A stretch of DNA of 64,000 nucleotides from Chloroflexota bacterium. GTDB taxonomy: Bacteria; Chloroflexota; Dehalococcoidia; Lucifugimonadales; Lucifugimonadaceae. The notes beneath the pieces are model-generated. The model was given only the letters and a program-made list of their open reading frames with translations. It searched no databases and had not been told where the DNA came from. Location: the NCBI GenBank assembly GCA_027624075.1, contig JAQBUH010000008.1:1-64000 (forward strand), given 5' to 3'. Shown in pieces: positions 9,519 through 18,496 of the stretch. Each line of letters opens with the position of its first letter. Positions within the stretch are counted from its first letter, which is position 1. A program made the position numbers and the translations under genes.

Positions 9519-10352
9519 ATGAGTGGTGACTCCAGTACGCATCCCGGCCGGTCACAGCGTTCTCCCGGCAGGTCAAGGCTGGACCAGTTGCTCGTCGAGC
9601 TTGGCCATGCGCCAGACGCGGACGCTGCGGCGCGACTCATCATGGCCGGGAGCGTGAGGCTGGGCGGGAAAGACGCCGCCGCGGTTCTGACACCCGGCAT
9701 GCAGGTCAGCCGCAACGTCGAGCTATCGGTCACTGAGCCGCCGAAGTACGTGTCGCGGGCGGGCCTGAAGCTCGAGCACGGCCTCAACGAGTTCGGCATC
9801 GACGTGACAGGCCTGGCCGCACTCGACATCGGCGCCTCGACCGGAGGGTTCACGGACTGCCTGCTCCAGCGCTGCGTAAAACGCGTCTATGCGGTCGACT
9901 CCGGCCGCGGCCAGCTGCACTCCCGTCTCATCGCTGACGAGCGGGTGGTCAGCATGGAGCGGACGAACGCCAGGAACCGGTTCACGCTGCCAGAGAAGGT
10001 GGGGATAATCGTTGCCGATGTCTCCTTCATATCCCTGCTGACCGTCTTGCCGCCGTGCATGGAGCACCTTGCGCCGGGCGGCCACTGCGTTGCGCTGCTC
10101 AAGCCACAGTTCGAGGCGAGACGTGGCGAGGTGCCCCGCGGCGGCGTGATCCCGGATGACGCGGCGGGTAACGCCGTGCTGGAGGCGGTTGTCGAAAGGT
10201 TCCGGAAAGCGGCGCCGTCGAAGGGGCTGCTGGTGACCGGGATCACCGGCTCGCCAGTACGCGGCGACCGCGGAAACCGCGAGTTCCTTGTGCGGATCGC
10301 GCAGGCGGGCCACCGCGCAGTCCGCGTTGACCAGCAATACTCCACGGCATAG
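9519..10352 (+). CDS. tlyA: TlyA family rRNA 2'-O-methyltransferase
   Basis: RNA methyltransferase of 277 residues, the type that 2'-O-methylates cytidines in 16S and/or 23S rRNA and determines capreomycin sensitivity in mycobacteria. An N-terminal S4 RNA-binding domain (SRLDQLLVELGHAPDADAAARLI) is joined to an FtsJ-like methyltransferase domain with the AdoMet motif ALDIGASTGGFTDCLLQ and the conserved FISLLTVLPP and ALLKPQFEA segments. Often misnamed haemolysin A. It precedes purF by about 100 bases on the same strand, without clear coupling. Confidence 0.93.
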   Translation: MSGDSSTHPGRSQRSPGRSRLDQLLVELGHAPDADAAARLIMAGSVRLGGKDAAAVLTPGMQVSRNVELSVTEPPKYVSRAGLKLEHGLNEFGIDVTGLAALDIGASTGGFTDCLLQRCVKRVYAVDSGRGQLHSRLIADERVVSMERTNARNRFTLPEKVGIIVADVSFISLLTVLPPCMEHLAPGGHCVALLKPQFEARRGEVPRGGVIPDDAAGNAVLEAVVERFRKAAPSKGLLVTGITGSPVRGDRGNREFLVRIAQAGHRAVRVDQQYSTA

Positions 10353-10458
10353 AATTCAAGTTAAGCGGAGATCACACCCGGCGCGTCAGGCATGCATCTA
10401 ACCTAACGTCGGTTCCTCTTGCCGCCACAAGCGTCAAAATCCCGGGAAAGAACACCTC

Positions 10459-11982
10459 TTGCCATCTGAAACCGGATCTAAGTCGGCGCTCGGGCCGGCG
10501 TCGGGCCTGCCTGGTCCGCTCGAGATGCCCCCTTTGACACAATCCGGGCCGCATGGGCCATCGTTCGAGGATGACGACGACCGGCCGCGGGAGGCCTGTG
10601 GCGTCATAGGCGTCTACATACCCGGCCAGGACGTTGCGAGAATCACATTCTTCGGCCTCTTCGCCCTCCAGCACCGCGGCCAGGAGAGCGCCGGGATCGC
10701 AACATCAACAGGCGAGAGGGTCCGGCTGCACGCCCGGATGGGGCTCATCAGCCAGGTCTTCAGAGAAGAGGACCTCGCAGATATGCGGGGCCACCTTGCC
10801 GTCGGCCACACCCGCTACTCCACCATGGGCGGGAGCAAACAGCACAACGCGCAGCCGCTGATCGTGGACGGACCGCGCGGCCGTATCGCTGTCGGGCACA
10901 ACGGCAACGTGATCAATGCCAGGGAGTTGCGCACTGAGCTCAGTGAGCAGTGGGGCGTCACGTTCGACAGGTCGTCCGACACCGAAGTTGTCGCCGAGAT
11001 GTTTTCGAGAGCGCCCGGCAGGGACTGGTTCGAGGTCTCGTGGTACGCCATGCGCCGGCTCAAAGGCGCCTACTCGCTCGTAATCATGTCCAAAGACGAG
11101 CTAATCGCCGTCAGGGACCCTCTCGGCATCAGGCCGCTCTGCCTCGGCGAGCTGAACGGTGGCTACGTGGTGGCGTCCGAAACGGCGGCGCTGGACAACA
11201 TCGGCGCAACACTCATACGCGAGCTTAAGAACGGCGAGACGGTCGTCATCAACAAGAACGGGATTGAGGCCAGGGTCTGGCCTGCCGCTCGCAAGACGCA
11301 CTCCATGTGCCTGTTCGAGCAGATCTACTTCGCCCGCCCTGACAGCATCCTGAACGGGCGGCTGGCATACGACTCTCGACGGAAGATGGGCAAAGAGCTG
11401 TTCCTTGAGAGCGCGGTGGACGCGGACCTTGTGATCGGCATCCCGGACTCGTCCATCCCGCACGCCATCGGCTACGCCAACGCCTCCGGCATCCCTTACG
11501 GCGAGGGCATCATCCGCAACCGCTACGTTGGCCGCACCTTCATTGCCCCGGACCAGCGCATGCGGGACGTCGGCGTGCAGATGAAGTTCAATGTCATGCG
11601 CGGCATCATCGAGGGCAAGAGGATCATCGTTGTCGACGACTCGATCGTCCGCAGCACGACGACTGTGCGTGTCATCGGCATGCTCCGGAAGGCGGGGGCA
11701 AAGGAGATCCACGTCCGGGTCGCCGCGCCCGCCATCATCTCAACCTGCCACTTCGGCGTCGACATGGCGACTATGGCCGAACTGATAGCGGCCAACAAGA
11801 CCGTCGATGAGATCCGTGACCATATCGGCGCAGACTCGCTGGCATACCTCAGCGTCGAAGGCCTCAAGCGGGCGGTAGATGTGACAGACGATAGCTACTG
11901 CAAGGGCTGCTTCACCGGCCACTACCCGATTCCGGTCCAGCTTGAGATGGATAAGCTGGCGCTGGAGCCTGCCACGGTCTGA
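10459..11982 (+). CDS. purF: Amidophosphoribosyltransferase
   Basis: First committed enzyme of purine synthesis: converts PRPP and glutamine to 5-phosphoribosylamine. The class-II glutamine amidotransferase nucleophile cysteine is in REACGVIGVY, near residue 47, so a propeptide would be cleaved. Further glutaminase residues (LQHRGQESAGI, HTRYST) and the PRPP loop IIVVDDSIVRSTT are present. The cysteines in the CLFEQIYFARPD and SYCKGCFTG segments suggest the Fe-S-type enzyme. The frame opens at TTG 10459; ATG 10525 is an alternative start. purM and purH lie 2.7-4 kb downstream on the same strand. Confidence 0.95.
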   Translation: MPSETGSKSALGPASGLPGPLEMPPLTQSGPHGPSFEDDDDRPREACGVIGVYIPGQDVARITFFGLFALQHRGQESAGIATSTGERVRLHARMGLISQVFREEDLADMRGHLAVGHTRYSTMGGSKQHNAQPLIVDGPRGRIAVGHNGNVINARELRTELSEQWGVTFDRSSDTEVVAEMFSRAPGRDWFEVSWYAMRRLKGAYSLVIMSKDELIAVRDPLGIRPLCLGELNGGYVVASETAALDNIGATLIRELKNGETVVINKNGIEARVWPAARKTHSMCLFEQIYFARPDSILNGRLAYDSRRKMGKELFLESAVDADLVIGIPDSSIPHAIGYANASGIPYGEGIIRNRYVGRTFIAPDQRMRDVGVQMKFNVMRGIIEGKRIIVVDDSIVRSTTTVRVIGMLRKAGAKEIHVRVAAPAIISTCHFGVDMATMAELIAANKTVDEIRDHIGADSLAYLSVEGLKRAVDVTDDSYCKGCFTGHYPIPVQLEMDKLALEPATV

Positions 11983-12026
11983 CCGGCAGAGGTGTGATGA
12001 GCCGTCCGCTGGCGGCCGCTGCGGCA

Positions 12027-13862
12027 TCAGGCGGCCAGCGAATGCTCAAGCGGCAGCGTCAGGGTGAAGACAGAGCCTTCACCCTTCACGCTCGATACTG
12101 CGATATCACCGCCGAGCGCACGCGCCAGCTTCCTGGAGATCGCCAGCCCCAGCCCCGATCCCCGGTTCGACCGCGTCGCCCGGTTGTCGAGCCTGCTGAA
12201 CTCATCGAACAGCAGCGGCATCTCCTTCGCATCGATGCCAGCGCCGGAGTCTGTCACCGAAACCTGCACGCCGTCTGCTGCGACCGAAGCCTGCACCCTG
12301 ATCTCCCTGTACTCGCCTGAATACTTGCTTGCGTTCGAGACCAGGTTGGAGAGGATCTGCTTGACACGGTCGCGGTCCGACACAAGCCGCATGTCTGGCT
12401 CCGAGTAAGTTGCGACGAGCCTCTGGCCCTTTGCGTTCAGTATCGGCTCCATGGACGCCGCCACCTCCGTGACCGCCTCCTTCAATTCGAAGCCAGCCAG
12501 GATGACGTGCAGGTTGTTGGCCTCGATACTCGAAAAGTCCAGCAGGTCGTCGATCAATGCCTTCAGGCGCTGGCCGTTTCGCTGGATGATCTCGAAGTGC
12601 TGCTCGTCTCGCTCACTCAGTGAGCGGAACTTGTCTCGCCTGATACTGTCTGTGAACGCGATGATGCTGGTCAACGGCGTCCGCAGCTCGTGCGATATCG
12701 TTGAGATGAAGCGAGACTTGGTCTCGTTGGTGTCTGCCAGCTTCCTGTTCTCCAACTCAAGCTCTGCCCGCGCCTCCTTCTCCTCAGCCAGGCGCATCGT
12801 GCGGGAGAAAAGCTCGGCGGCGGCGACGGGTCCGCCGATCTGTAGTGCCAGCCGCTCAAACAGTGCCAGGTCACGCGGCGTGTAGGCGTCCGGTTGCAAC
12901 GCCCTTACGCTCAATGTGCCGATATGCCGGTCCCCTGCGATCAGTGGCACGAACATGGTTGAGCGGAGTCCGGTCTTCTCACTCATCCTGTAGCCCATCA
13001 GGTCAAGGTGCAGGGCGTCGTTCTCCTCCTGCGGCACGATCACGGCTTGCCTCGAACTCATGATCTGACTCGCGGGCACCTTTCCCAGCAGCCGCCGCGG
13101 ATGTTCGTCCCAGCCAGGCATAGGAATGCCGTAGACATGGCGATCGGTGATCGAGGTCGAGTCTTCATCCAGGACGGCCATCACCAGCCGATCGCACGGA
13201 ATGAGGCTCTTCACAGTGCTCACGAACTGGTCCCAGACAAGCCCGAAGTCGATCGTTGCGCTGGCAGTCCGGCCGATCTCCGCAAGCACAGTGCGCTCCC
13301 GCACATCCCGCTGGAGTTGATCCAGTTGGATAGCATTTATCACGGTTGGAGTGATGTGGCTGGCTGCTAGCTGGACCGCTTCTGATTGGCGCGCTGTGAA
13401 CGCTCCTTTTTTATGGGAGCGGAGCTGAATCGATCCGATCGGCTTTCCCCTGTACATCAACGGCGCCGCCAGGAGAGAAGGCAACCGTGCGGCACTATCT
13501 CGCAGGGCAGTAAACTCTGCAAGCACAGACGAGTCGAGACAGTCTGCGATGATGATCGGCTCTCCGGCGACCATCACCGATTCGGTTGCGGTCCCGGCCA
13601 GCGGGTGGGTGGCGTCCTGGTTCCAGTTCTCGATGCTCTCGCCGCGGACAAACGTGTCTGTGACGGTGCCGGAGTCAAAGTCGGCGAGCCGGATCGTGAT
13701 CCTGTCGTACTCCAGCAACCGCGAGAGCAGACTGTCCATTGCGGCGTAGACATCAGACGGGGATTCGCAATCGGCGGCAACCTGGGAGAACTCAGCCAAC
13801 AGTCCGTTCAACCTGTTCCTGCGGGACAGGTCTCGAAGATGGAATATCGAATCTAATCTCAT
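12027..13862 (-). CDS. GAF-domain sensor histidine kinase
   Basis: Soluble sensor kinase with two GAF domains (about residues 20-160 and 180-340), a HisKA dimerisation domain and an HATPase_c domain. The phospho-acceptor histidine is in FISTISHELRTPLTS. The ATPase shows the N box (ILSNLVSNASKYS), G1 (VTDSGAGID), F box (FDEFSRLD) and G2 (GSGLGLAIS). No transmembrane segment is seen, so the signal is probably intracellular, a ligand or redox state sensed by the GAF domains. No response regulator is adjacent: an orphan kinase. The frame extends to 14198, but the added 112 residues look non-coding; MRLDSIFHL at 13862 starts the recognisable protein. Confidence 0.88.
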   Translation of the reverse strand: MRLDSIFHLRDLSRRNRLNGLLAEFSQVAADCESPSDVYAAMDSLLSRLLEYDRITIRLADFDSGTVTDTFVRGESIENWNQDATHPLAGTATESVMVAGEPIIIADCLDSSVLAEFTALRDSAARLPSLLAAPLMYRGKPIGSIQLRSHKKGAFTARQSEAVQLAASHITPTVINAIQLDQLQRDVRERTVLAEIGRTASATIDFGLVWDQFVSTVKSLIPCDRLVMAVLDEDSTSITDRHVYGIPMPGWDEHPRRLLGKVPASQIMSSRQAVIVPQEENDALHLDLMGYRMSEKTGLRSTMFVPLIAGDRHIGTLSVRALQPDAYTPRDLALFERLALQIGGPVAAAELFSRTMRLAEEKEARAELELENRKLADTNETKSRFISTISHELRTPLTSIIAFTDSIRRDKFRSLSERDEQHFEIIQRNGQRLKALIDDLLDFSSIEANNLHVILAGFELKEAVTEVAASMEPILNAKGQRLVATYSEPDMRLVSDRDRVKQILSNLVSNASKYSGEYREIRVQASVAADGVQVSVTDSGAGIDAKEMPLLFDEFSRLDNRATRSNRGSGLGLAISRKLARALGGDIAVSSVKGEGSVFTLTLPLEHSLAA

Positions 13863-14196
13863 CTCGGGGTGAAACTCACTCCGGGCCTGCTGTCCATTCC
13901 GGTGCGAACAGTTCAGTTGGCCGGGATAGATAGCGGCTCTCTGACTGGCTTGTCCCGGTGACGCGGCAGAAATGGCATGAATATTTCCTGTCTCTCTCAA
14001 TGATGTTCTTGTTGAACTGGCAGCGGTTGACGTTCTGCACCTAACCGGGGATGGGGTCGAACGCCACCGTGTCCCGCCAGACTGGCTGGCCCTGTTACAG
14101 TTGCCCAATTGTTCCCGCCCGTTCCCGGCCAGTCCACCGAAGCCCCGTGTGACGCCAGTTCCAGCGTCGATAGCCGAATTGCCTTTCAACCACCCC
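13863..14196. other. Divergent intergenic region, histidine kinase / GIY-YIG gene
   Basis: About 330 bases between two divergent genes. The kinase frame stays open across it by chance or as an N-terminal extension. It presumably holds both promoters, but I recognise no operator or RNA. Confidence 0.35.
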
Positions 14197-14466
14197 ATGC
14201 GCCCTTACACCAGGGCAGACGTCATCTCAGTCGACCCCGGTCAGATAGGGGTCTACGGCATATTCCGTGGCAGCGCCGCCGTTTACATCGGCTCAGGCGA
14301 CATCTTTGCCCGCATGATCGGCCACCTGACAGGCGACAACACATGTGTCGCCCGTCAGGTGCCTGATCAATGGACCGCCTCGATCACCGGCGGAGACCCT
14401 TCTGAGCGAGAGGCGGAGCTGATCAGGGAATACTCGCCGGCCTGCAACAGGCGGATGAAGCCTTAG
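14197..14466 (+). CDS. Small GIY-YIG nuclease-like domain protein
   Basis: An 89-residue protein consisting of little more than a GIY-YIG-like core: GVYGIFRGSAAVYIGSGDI carries the two name-giving strands, and EREAELIREYSPACNRRM has the conserved acidic residue and the Asn of the family's end motif. Such single-domain proteins may be structure-specific nucleases or inactive relatives; a DNA target cannot be named. The ATG at 14197 is chosen because the family begins about here; the frame itself opens at 14101. The coding sequence contains a strong imperfect hairpin (see separate entry). Confidence 0.6.
   Translation: MRPYTRADVISVDPGQIGVYGIFRGSAAVYIGSGDIFARMIGHLTGDNTCVARQVPDQWTASITGGDPSEREAELIREYSPACNRRMKP
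14323..14361. repeat. 16-bp imperfect inverted repeat inside GIY-YIG gene
   Basis: CACCTGACAGGCGACA at 14323-14338 pairs with TGTCGCCCGTCAGGTG at 14346-14361, with one mismatch and a 7-base loop. The hairpin lies within codons for the middle of the GIY-YIG protein. Confidence 0.75.
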
Positions 14467-14663
14467 CCCGGGTTTTTCCAGGGGCATGTGGGCGTCTGCC
14501 ACACGCCCGCCGAACGCGCTGGCGAGGACCCTCGCAACCACTTCCCGTGCCTGCGCGGCATATACTTGCCACTTCGTAATCGCACCCGCTCCCGCCGGCG
14601 CACCGGTCCCGCCGACAGCCAGCCGGTGCCAGCCAGCGCCGTTAACTGAAAGCAACGCCCGCC

Positions 14664-15743
14664 ATGAACCCCGGAATTAAAGGCTCACCGAAAATGGGCG
14701 GCGCCAACCCCGGCCTCACCTATCGCGACGCCGGGGTCGACCTGGACGCCGCGGCCGCGGCCAAGGTTCGCATCATGGAGCTGGCAGGGCGGACCCTTGG
14801 GCCGAGCGTCCTGTCCGAGCAGGGCAGCTTTGGCGGCGTGATAGACCCCGGCGCAAACGCGGACACATTGCTTGTCTCAAGCACGGACAGCGTCGGCACC
14901 AAACTGCGGATCGCCCAGGCGATGGGCCGCCACGACACCATCGGCATCGACATCGTCAACCACTGCATAAACGACATCCTCCCGGCTGGCGCAACGCCGC
15001 TCTTCTTCCTGGACTACATCGGCCTCAGCAACTTCGACCAGGCCCTACTTTCGGAGATTCTCGAAGGTCTGAGCAAGGCCTGCGGCGACGCCGGGTGCGC
15101 GCTGCTCGGCGGCGAGACCGCAACGCTTCCCGGCATCTACCACGGCGATGACTACGACCTGGTTGGCTTCATTGTTGGCACGGTGCAGCGAGACAGGCTG
15201 ATCAGCCCTGAGAACACATCTGAGGGCGACGTGCTGATCGGGCTCCCATCGAGCGGCCTCCACACAAACGGATACTCGCTGGTCCGCAAGGTGTTCGGAA
15301 CTGACGATGACGCGTCTGTGTTGAGGGAGATGCTGCCGGGCGATGACACCAGGACGCTGGGTGAGGCGCTGCTTGAGCCTCATCGCTCCTATCTGCCGCT
15401 CCTGCGGGACGACTCAGGCAATGTTCGAAAAGAGGTCAGGGGACTGGCCCACATCACAGGCGGCGGGATATTCAAGAACATTCCGCGCGTTATCGCCAAA
15501 GGACTGGCGGCGGAGGTCGATGTCCGCAGCTGGGAGACGCCGCCCCTCTTCGCACACATACAGCGTACAGGCGGCATCGATGACCGCGAGATGTACCGGG
15601 TTTTCAACATGGGCATGGGCATGGTAGTCGTTGTTGCCGATGCCGACGCGGAGGCGCTTCTGACGTCGATAGACGGCGCATGGCGCGTTGGCCGGCTTGT
15701 GGCACGGACTGGCGATGAGCGAGTTATCGCAAAGGGGCTTTGA
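14664..15743 (+). CDS. purM: Phosphoribosylformylglycinamidine cyclo-ligase
   Basis: AIR synthetase, fifth step of purine synthesis: ATP-dependent ring closure of FGAM to AIR. The typical start LTYRDAGVDLDA, the substrate and ATP segments DSVGTKLRIAQAMGRHDTIGID, DILPAGATPLFFLDYI and GGETATLPGIY, and the C-terminal HITGGGIFKNIPRV are all present. At 359 residues it is close to full family length. The ATG at 14664 lacks an obvious ribosome-binding site; MGGANPG at 14694 is possible. It precedes purH by 282 bases on the same strand. Confidence 0.95.
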   Translation: MNPGIKGSPKMGGANPGLTYRDAGVDLDAAAAAKVRIMELAGRTLGPSVLSEQGSFGGVIDPGANADTLLVSSTDSVGTKLRIAQAMGRHDTIGIDIVNHCINDILPAGATPLFFLDYIGLSNFDQALLSEILEGLSKACGDAGCALLGGETATLPGIYHGDDYDLVGFIVGTVQRDRLISPENTSEGDVLIGLPSSGLHTNGYSLVRKVFGTDDDASVLREMLPGDDTRTLGEALLEPHRSYLPLLRDDSGNVRKEVRGLAHITGGGIFKNIPRVIAKGLAAEVDVRSWETPPLFAHIQRTGGIDDREMYRVFNMGMGMVVVVADADAEALLTSIDGAWRVGRLVARTGDERVIAKGL

Positions 15744-15783
15744 GCGCCCGGTTCCAGGAGATGATCCGGACAATTCGATACCC

Positions 15784-15838
15784 ACCTCTCCGCATGCTCC
15801 CAAAATGCTCCCAGGCAGGAGAGAGGAGTGCGGAGAGG
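15784..15838 (+). promoter_or_regulatory. Possible leader hairpin upstream of purH
   Basis: CCTCTCCGCA (15785-15794) is exactly complementary to TGCGGAGAGG (15829-15838), giving a 10-bp stem with a 34-base loop that itself contains the direct repeat TGCTCCC. It sits in the purM-purH gap about 190 bases before purH. It matches no riboswitch I know; it could be a purM terminator, an RNA leader or a mobile repeat. Confidence 0.35.
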
Positions 15839-16025
15839 GTGAGAACATGGTCGGGGGGCGCCGATTGAGTCTTCGGCAACTGGCGGCGGTTGCGTCCCCT
15901 TTCTCGCAAGCGGCGGCCATACAAGTCAATATTGATCGTGACCGGCACTCACACTCTGCCTCTCTACTCCGGTTCCAGGACAATGGAGCGAGAGGGATAC
16001 AACACCAGCGAACTTCAGGACGAAC

Positions 16026-17564
16026 ATGAGGGCACTTCTCAGCGCATATGACAGGACAGGGCTCGCGGAGTTTGCAACGGCTCTGGCCGGGCTGGGCTGC
16101 GAGCTGGTGAGCACAGGTGGGACACTGAGCCACCTGCGCTCCGCGGGGCTTGCCGTAACCCAGGTCGCAGACGTCACAGGCTCTCCTGAGATACTCGACG
16201 GCCGGGTAAAGACCTTGCACCCGGCGATTCACGGCGGTCTCCTGGCTCGCCGGGATGTTCCAGGGCACGTCGCGGAGCTCAAACAGCACGGCATCACGGG
16301 CATCGACGTCGTGGTGAACAACCTGTACCCGTTCGTGGAGACCGTCGCAAAGCCCGGTGTGACGCTGATCGACGCCCTGGAGAACATCGACATCGGCGGC
16401 CCCGCGATGACGCGCGCCGCGGCGAAAAACTTTCCGTCAGTGGTCATCGTGGTTGACCCGGCCGACTACACCGAGATTGCCGGCCTGCTGAAGGCGGGCG
16501 AGGTCCCGCTTGAGAGGCGTCGCCGGCTTGCCGCAAAGGCGTTCCAGCACGTCGCGCTGTACGACACTGCGATCTCTACCTATCTGCGCTCCGGCCTGCA
16601 AACCGGCGATACCTCGCCGGAGGCGGCTTTCCCTGCGGAGTGGACGGCAGGATGGAACCGCGTCGCCGTGCCTCGTTACGGCGAGAACCCGCACCAGATA
16701 GCGGCGGTCTTCGCCAACCCCGGCGAGACCGGCGGCATCGTGAATGCGAGGCGGCTACACGGCATCGACCTCTCGTACCTGAACTACTTCGACGGCGACG
16801 CAGCGTGGAACGCCGCAAACGCCTTCCCTGCGAACGCCGTCTCCATAGTCAAGCACGCAAACCCGTGCGGCCTTGCGGTGGACGGCGACCAGGCTGTCGC
16901 GTACCGCAAGGCTTTCGAGGGCGACCCGGTCTCGGCCTTCGGTGGCATTGTCGGCTTCAACACGGTTGTCACGACAGAGACCGCAACCGCCATGAAGGGC
17001 GTGCTCTTCGACGTGATAGTTGCGCCGGGTTACGAGCCGGAGGCGCTGGAGATATTCAAGAGGCGTAAACGGACGCGAGTCCTCGAGGTGAAACGGGCAA
17101 AGCCGCACTCGTTCGAGTTGCGCTCGGTCTCAGGCGGCGTGCTGGCCCAGCAGCCTGACGACCTCGTAGAAGACCCGCGCACATGGAAGGTCGCAACGAA
17201 GCGTGCGCCTTCTGCGCGGGAGCTGGCTGACCTCGCGTTCGCGTGGCAGGCGTGCCGCCTCATCCACTCGAACGCAATCGTCTTCGCGAAGGACAACGCA
17301 CTTATCGGCATGGGCGCCGGCCAACCTAACCGCGTCAACAGCGTTATGCTCGCAGGTCGGGCCGGTGGCGACGCCTCGAAGGGCAGCGTCATGGCCTCTG
17401 ACGCCTTCTTCCCGTTCCCTGACGGCATCGAGAGCGCGGCGGAGTACGGCATCACAGCGATCGCCCAGCCCGGAGGCTCCGTAAAGGACGACGAGGTCAC
17501 CGCGGCGGCGGACAGGCTCGGCCTGGCAATGGTCATGACCGGCACGAGGCATTTCCTGCACTGA
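16026..17564 (+). CDS. purH: Bifunctional AICAR formyltransferase / IMP cyclohydrolase
   Basis: Carries out the last two steps of IMP synthesis. The N-terminal IMP cyclohydrolase domain (MGS-like; ALLSAYDRTGLAEFA, VSTGGT, DGRVKTLHPAIHGG, NNLYPF) covers about 150 residues. The AICAR transformylase domain follows, with the catalytic Lys-His in SIVKHANPCG and the end signature SDAFFPFPDGIESAAEYG, then GTRHFLH. Full length at 512 residues. AGGAC upstream of ATG 16026 supports the start. With purF and purM it forms a loose same-strand purine cluster. Confidence 0.96.
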   Translation: MRALLSAYDRTGLAEFATALAGLGCELVSTGGTLSHLRSAGLAVTQVADVTGSPEILDGRVKTLHPAIHGGLLARRDVPGHVAELKQHGITGIDVVVNNLYPFVETVAKPGVTLIDALENIDIGGPAMTRAAAKNFPSVVIVVDPADYTEIAGLLKAGEVPLERRRRLAAKAFQHVALYDTAISTYLRSGLQTGDTSPEAAFPAEWTAGWNRVAVPRYGENPHQIAAVFANPGETGGIVNARRLHGIDLSYLNYFDGDAAWNAANAFPANAVSIVKHANPCGLAVDGDQAVAYRKAFEGDPVSAFGGIVGFNTVVTTETATAMKGVLFDVIVAPGYEPEALEIFKRRKRTRVLEVKRAKPHSFELRSVSGGVLAQQPDDLVEDPRTWKVATKRAPSARELADLAFAWQACRLIHSNAIVFAKDNALIGMGAGQPNRVNSVMLAGRAGGDASKGSVMASDAFFPFPDGIESAAEYGITAIAQPGGSVKDDEVTAAADRLGLAMVMTGTRHFLH

Positions 17565-17617
17565 CCAGGGCGCGCGCTCCGGCACAGGAAGACCTGAACG
17601 CAGACGGACATACGAGA

Positions 17618-18382
17618 TTGGCAACATCTGTCGAGATAGTGATTCCGGTGCTCAATGAGGAGCAGGGTCTGCCGCGCTGCGTCGAGACGCTCGTCGAGTT
17701 CACGTCCGGCTTGCCTGAGTACGACTGGAAGATAACCGTTGCGGATAACGGCTCAACTGACAGAACGCCAGAGGTCATCGCGCAGCTTGCGGAAAAATAT
17801 CCGAACGTCAGCACTGTCCGGCTTGAGGAACGCGGCCGCGGTCGCGCGCTAAAGCGGGCCTGGCTCGCAAGCGACGCGGACGTCCGCTGCTACATGGACG
17901 TGGACCTCTCGACCGACATCAAGGCGGTCCCTCAGCTTGTCTCGGCGATCGCCAGGGAAGGCTATGACGTTGCGACCGGCTCCAGGCTCAGCAAAGGCTC
18001 GGAGGTTATCGGCCGTAAGCTCACCCGAGAGATTACGTCACGCGGCTACAACGGACTCATCAAGCTCATGTTCTGGCCGCCGTTCAGGGACGCCCAGTGC
18101 GGCTTCAAAGCCGTCTCCCGCCGCGCCGCGGAAAGCCTCATGCCGCTCATCAAAAACAACGCCTGGTTCATGGACACCGAGATGCTCCTGCTAGCTGCCG
18201 CAGCCGGCTACCGGATCAAGGAGATCCCGGTTCGCTGGGTCGACGACCCGGACAGCAGAGTCAAGGTCGTGTCGACGGCGTGGGAGGACGTGAAGGGCCT
18301 CCTCCGCCTGCGTTTTGGTGGCAGACCGCGCCCTCCTGAGCCATACGGTGGGCCATCCGGCCCCGCCGGACAGGCTGGCTGA
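17618..18382 (+). CDS. GT2 glycosyltransferase (dolichyl-phosphate mannose synthase-like)
   Basis: Family 2 glycosyltransferase of 254 residues. The GT-A fold begins with VEIVIPVLNEEQGLPRCV, followed by VADNGSTDRTPEV and the metal-binding DVDLSTDI. The segment DAQCGFKAVSRRAAE is typical of polyprenyl-phosphate hexose synthases of the DPM1 type. No transmembrane segments follow, so it is the single-domain form, probably making a polyprenyl-phosphate sugar donor for envelope glycans. It starts at TTG 17618, 53 bases after purH, and could be cotranscribed with it. Confidence 0.85.
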   Translation: MATSVEIVIPVLNEEQGLPRCVETLVEFTSGLPEYDWKITVADNGSTDRTPEVIAQLAEKYPNVSTVRLEERGRGRALKRAWLASDADVRCYMDVDLSTDIKAVPQLVSAIAREGYDVATGSRLSKGSEVIGRKLTREITSRGYNGLIKLMFWPPFRDAQCGFKAVSRRAAESLMPLIKNNAWFMDTEMLLLAAAAGYRIKEIPVRWVDDPDSRVKVVSTAWEDVKGLLRLRFGGRPRPPEPYGGPSGPAGQAG

Positions 18383-18496
18383 ATCGTCGTAGAATGTCAC
18401 GGCTCTGCAGACTCACGCCTCCATGCGTGACCAGACAAGGGGACTGTTCCAGCGACGTCCGGCACAAGCCGGCCCCTGGGGCGCGGGGACAGAAAT

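Noticed and set aside
11101-11712. 203-codon reverse ORF opposite purF
   Set aside because: Lies inside purF on the other strand; no start signal or recognisable domain.
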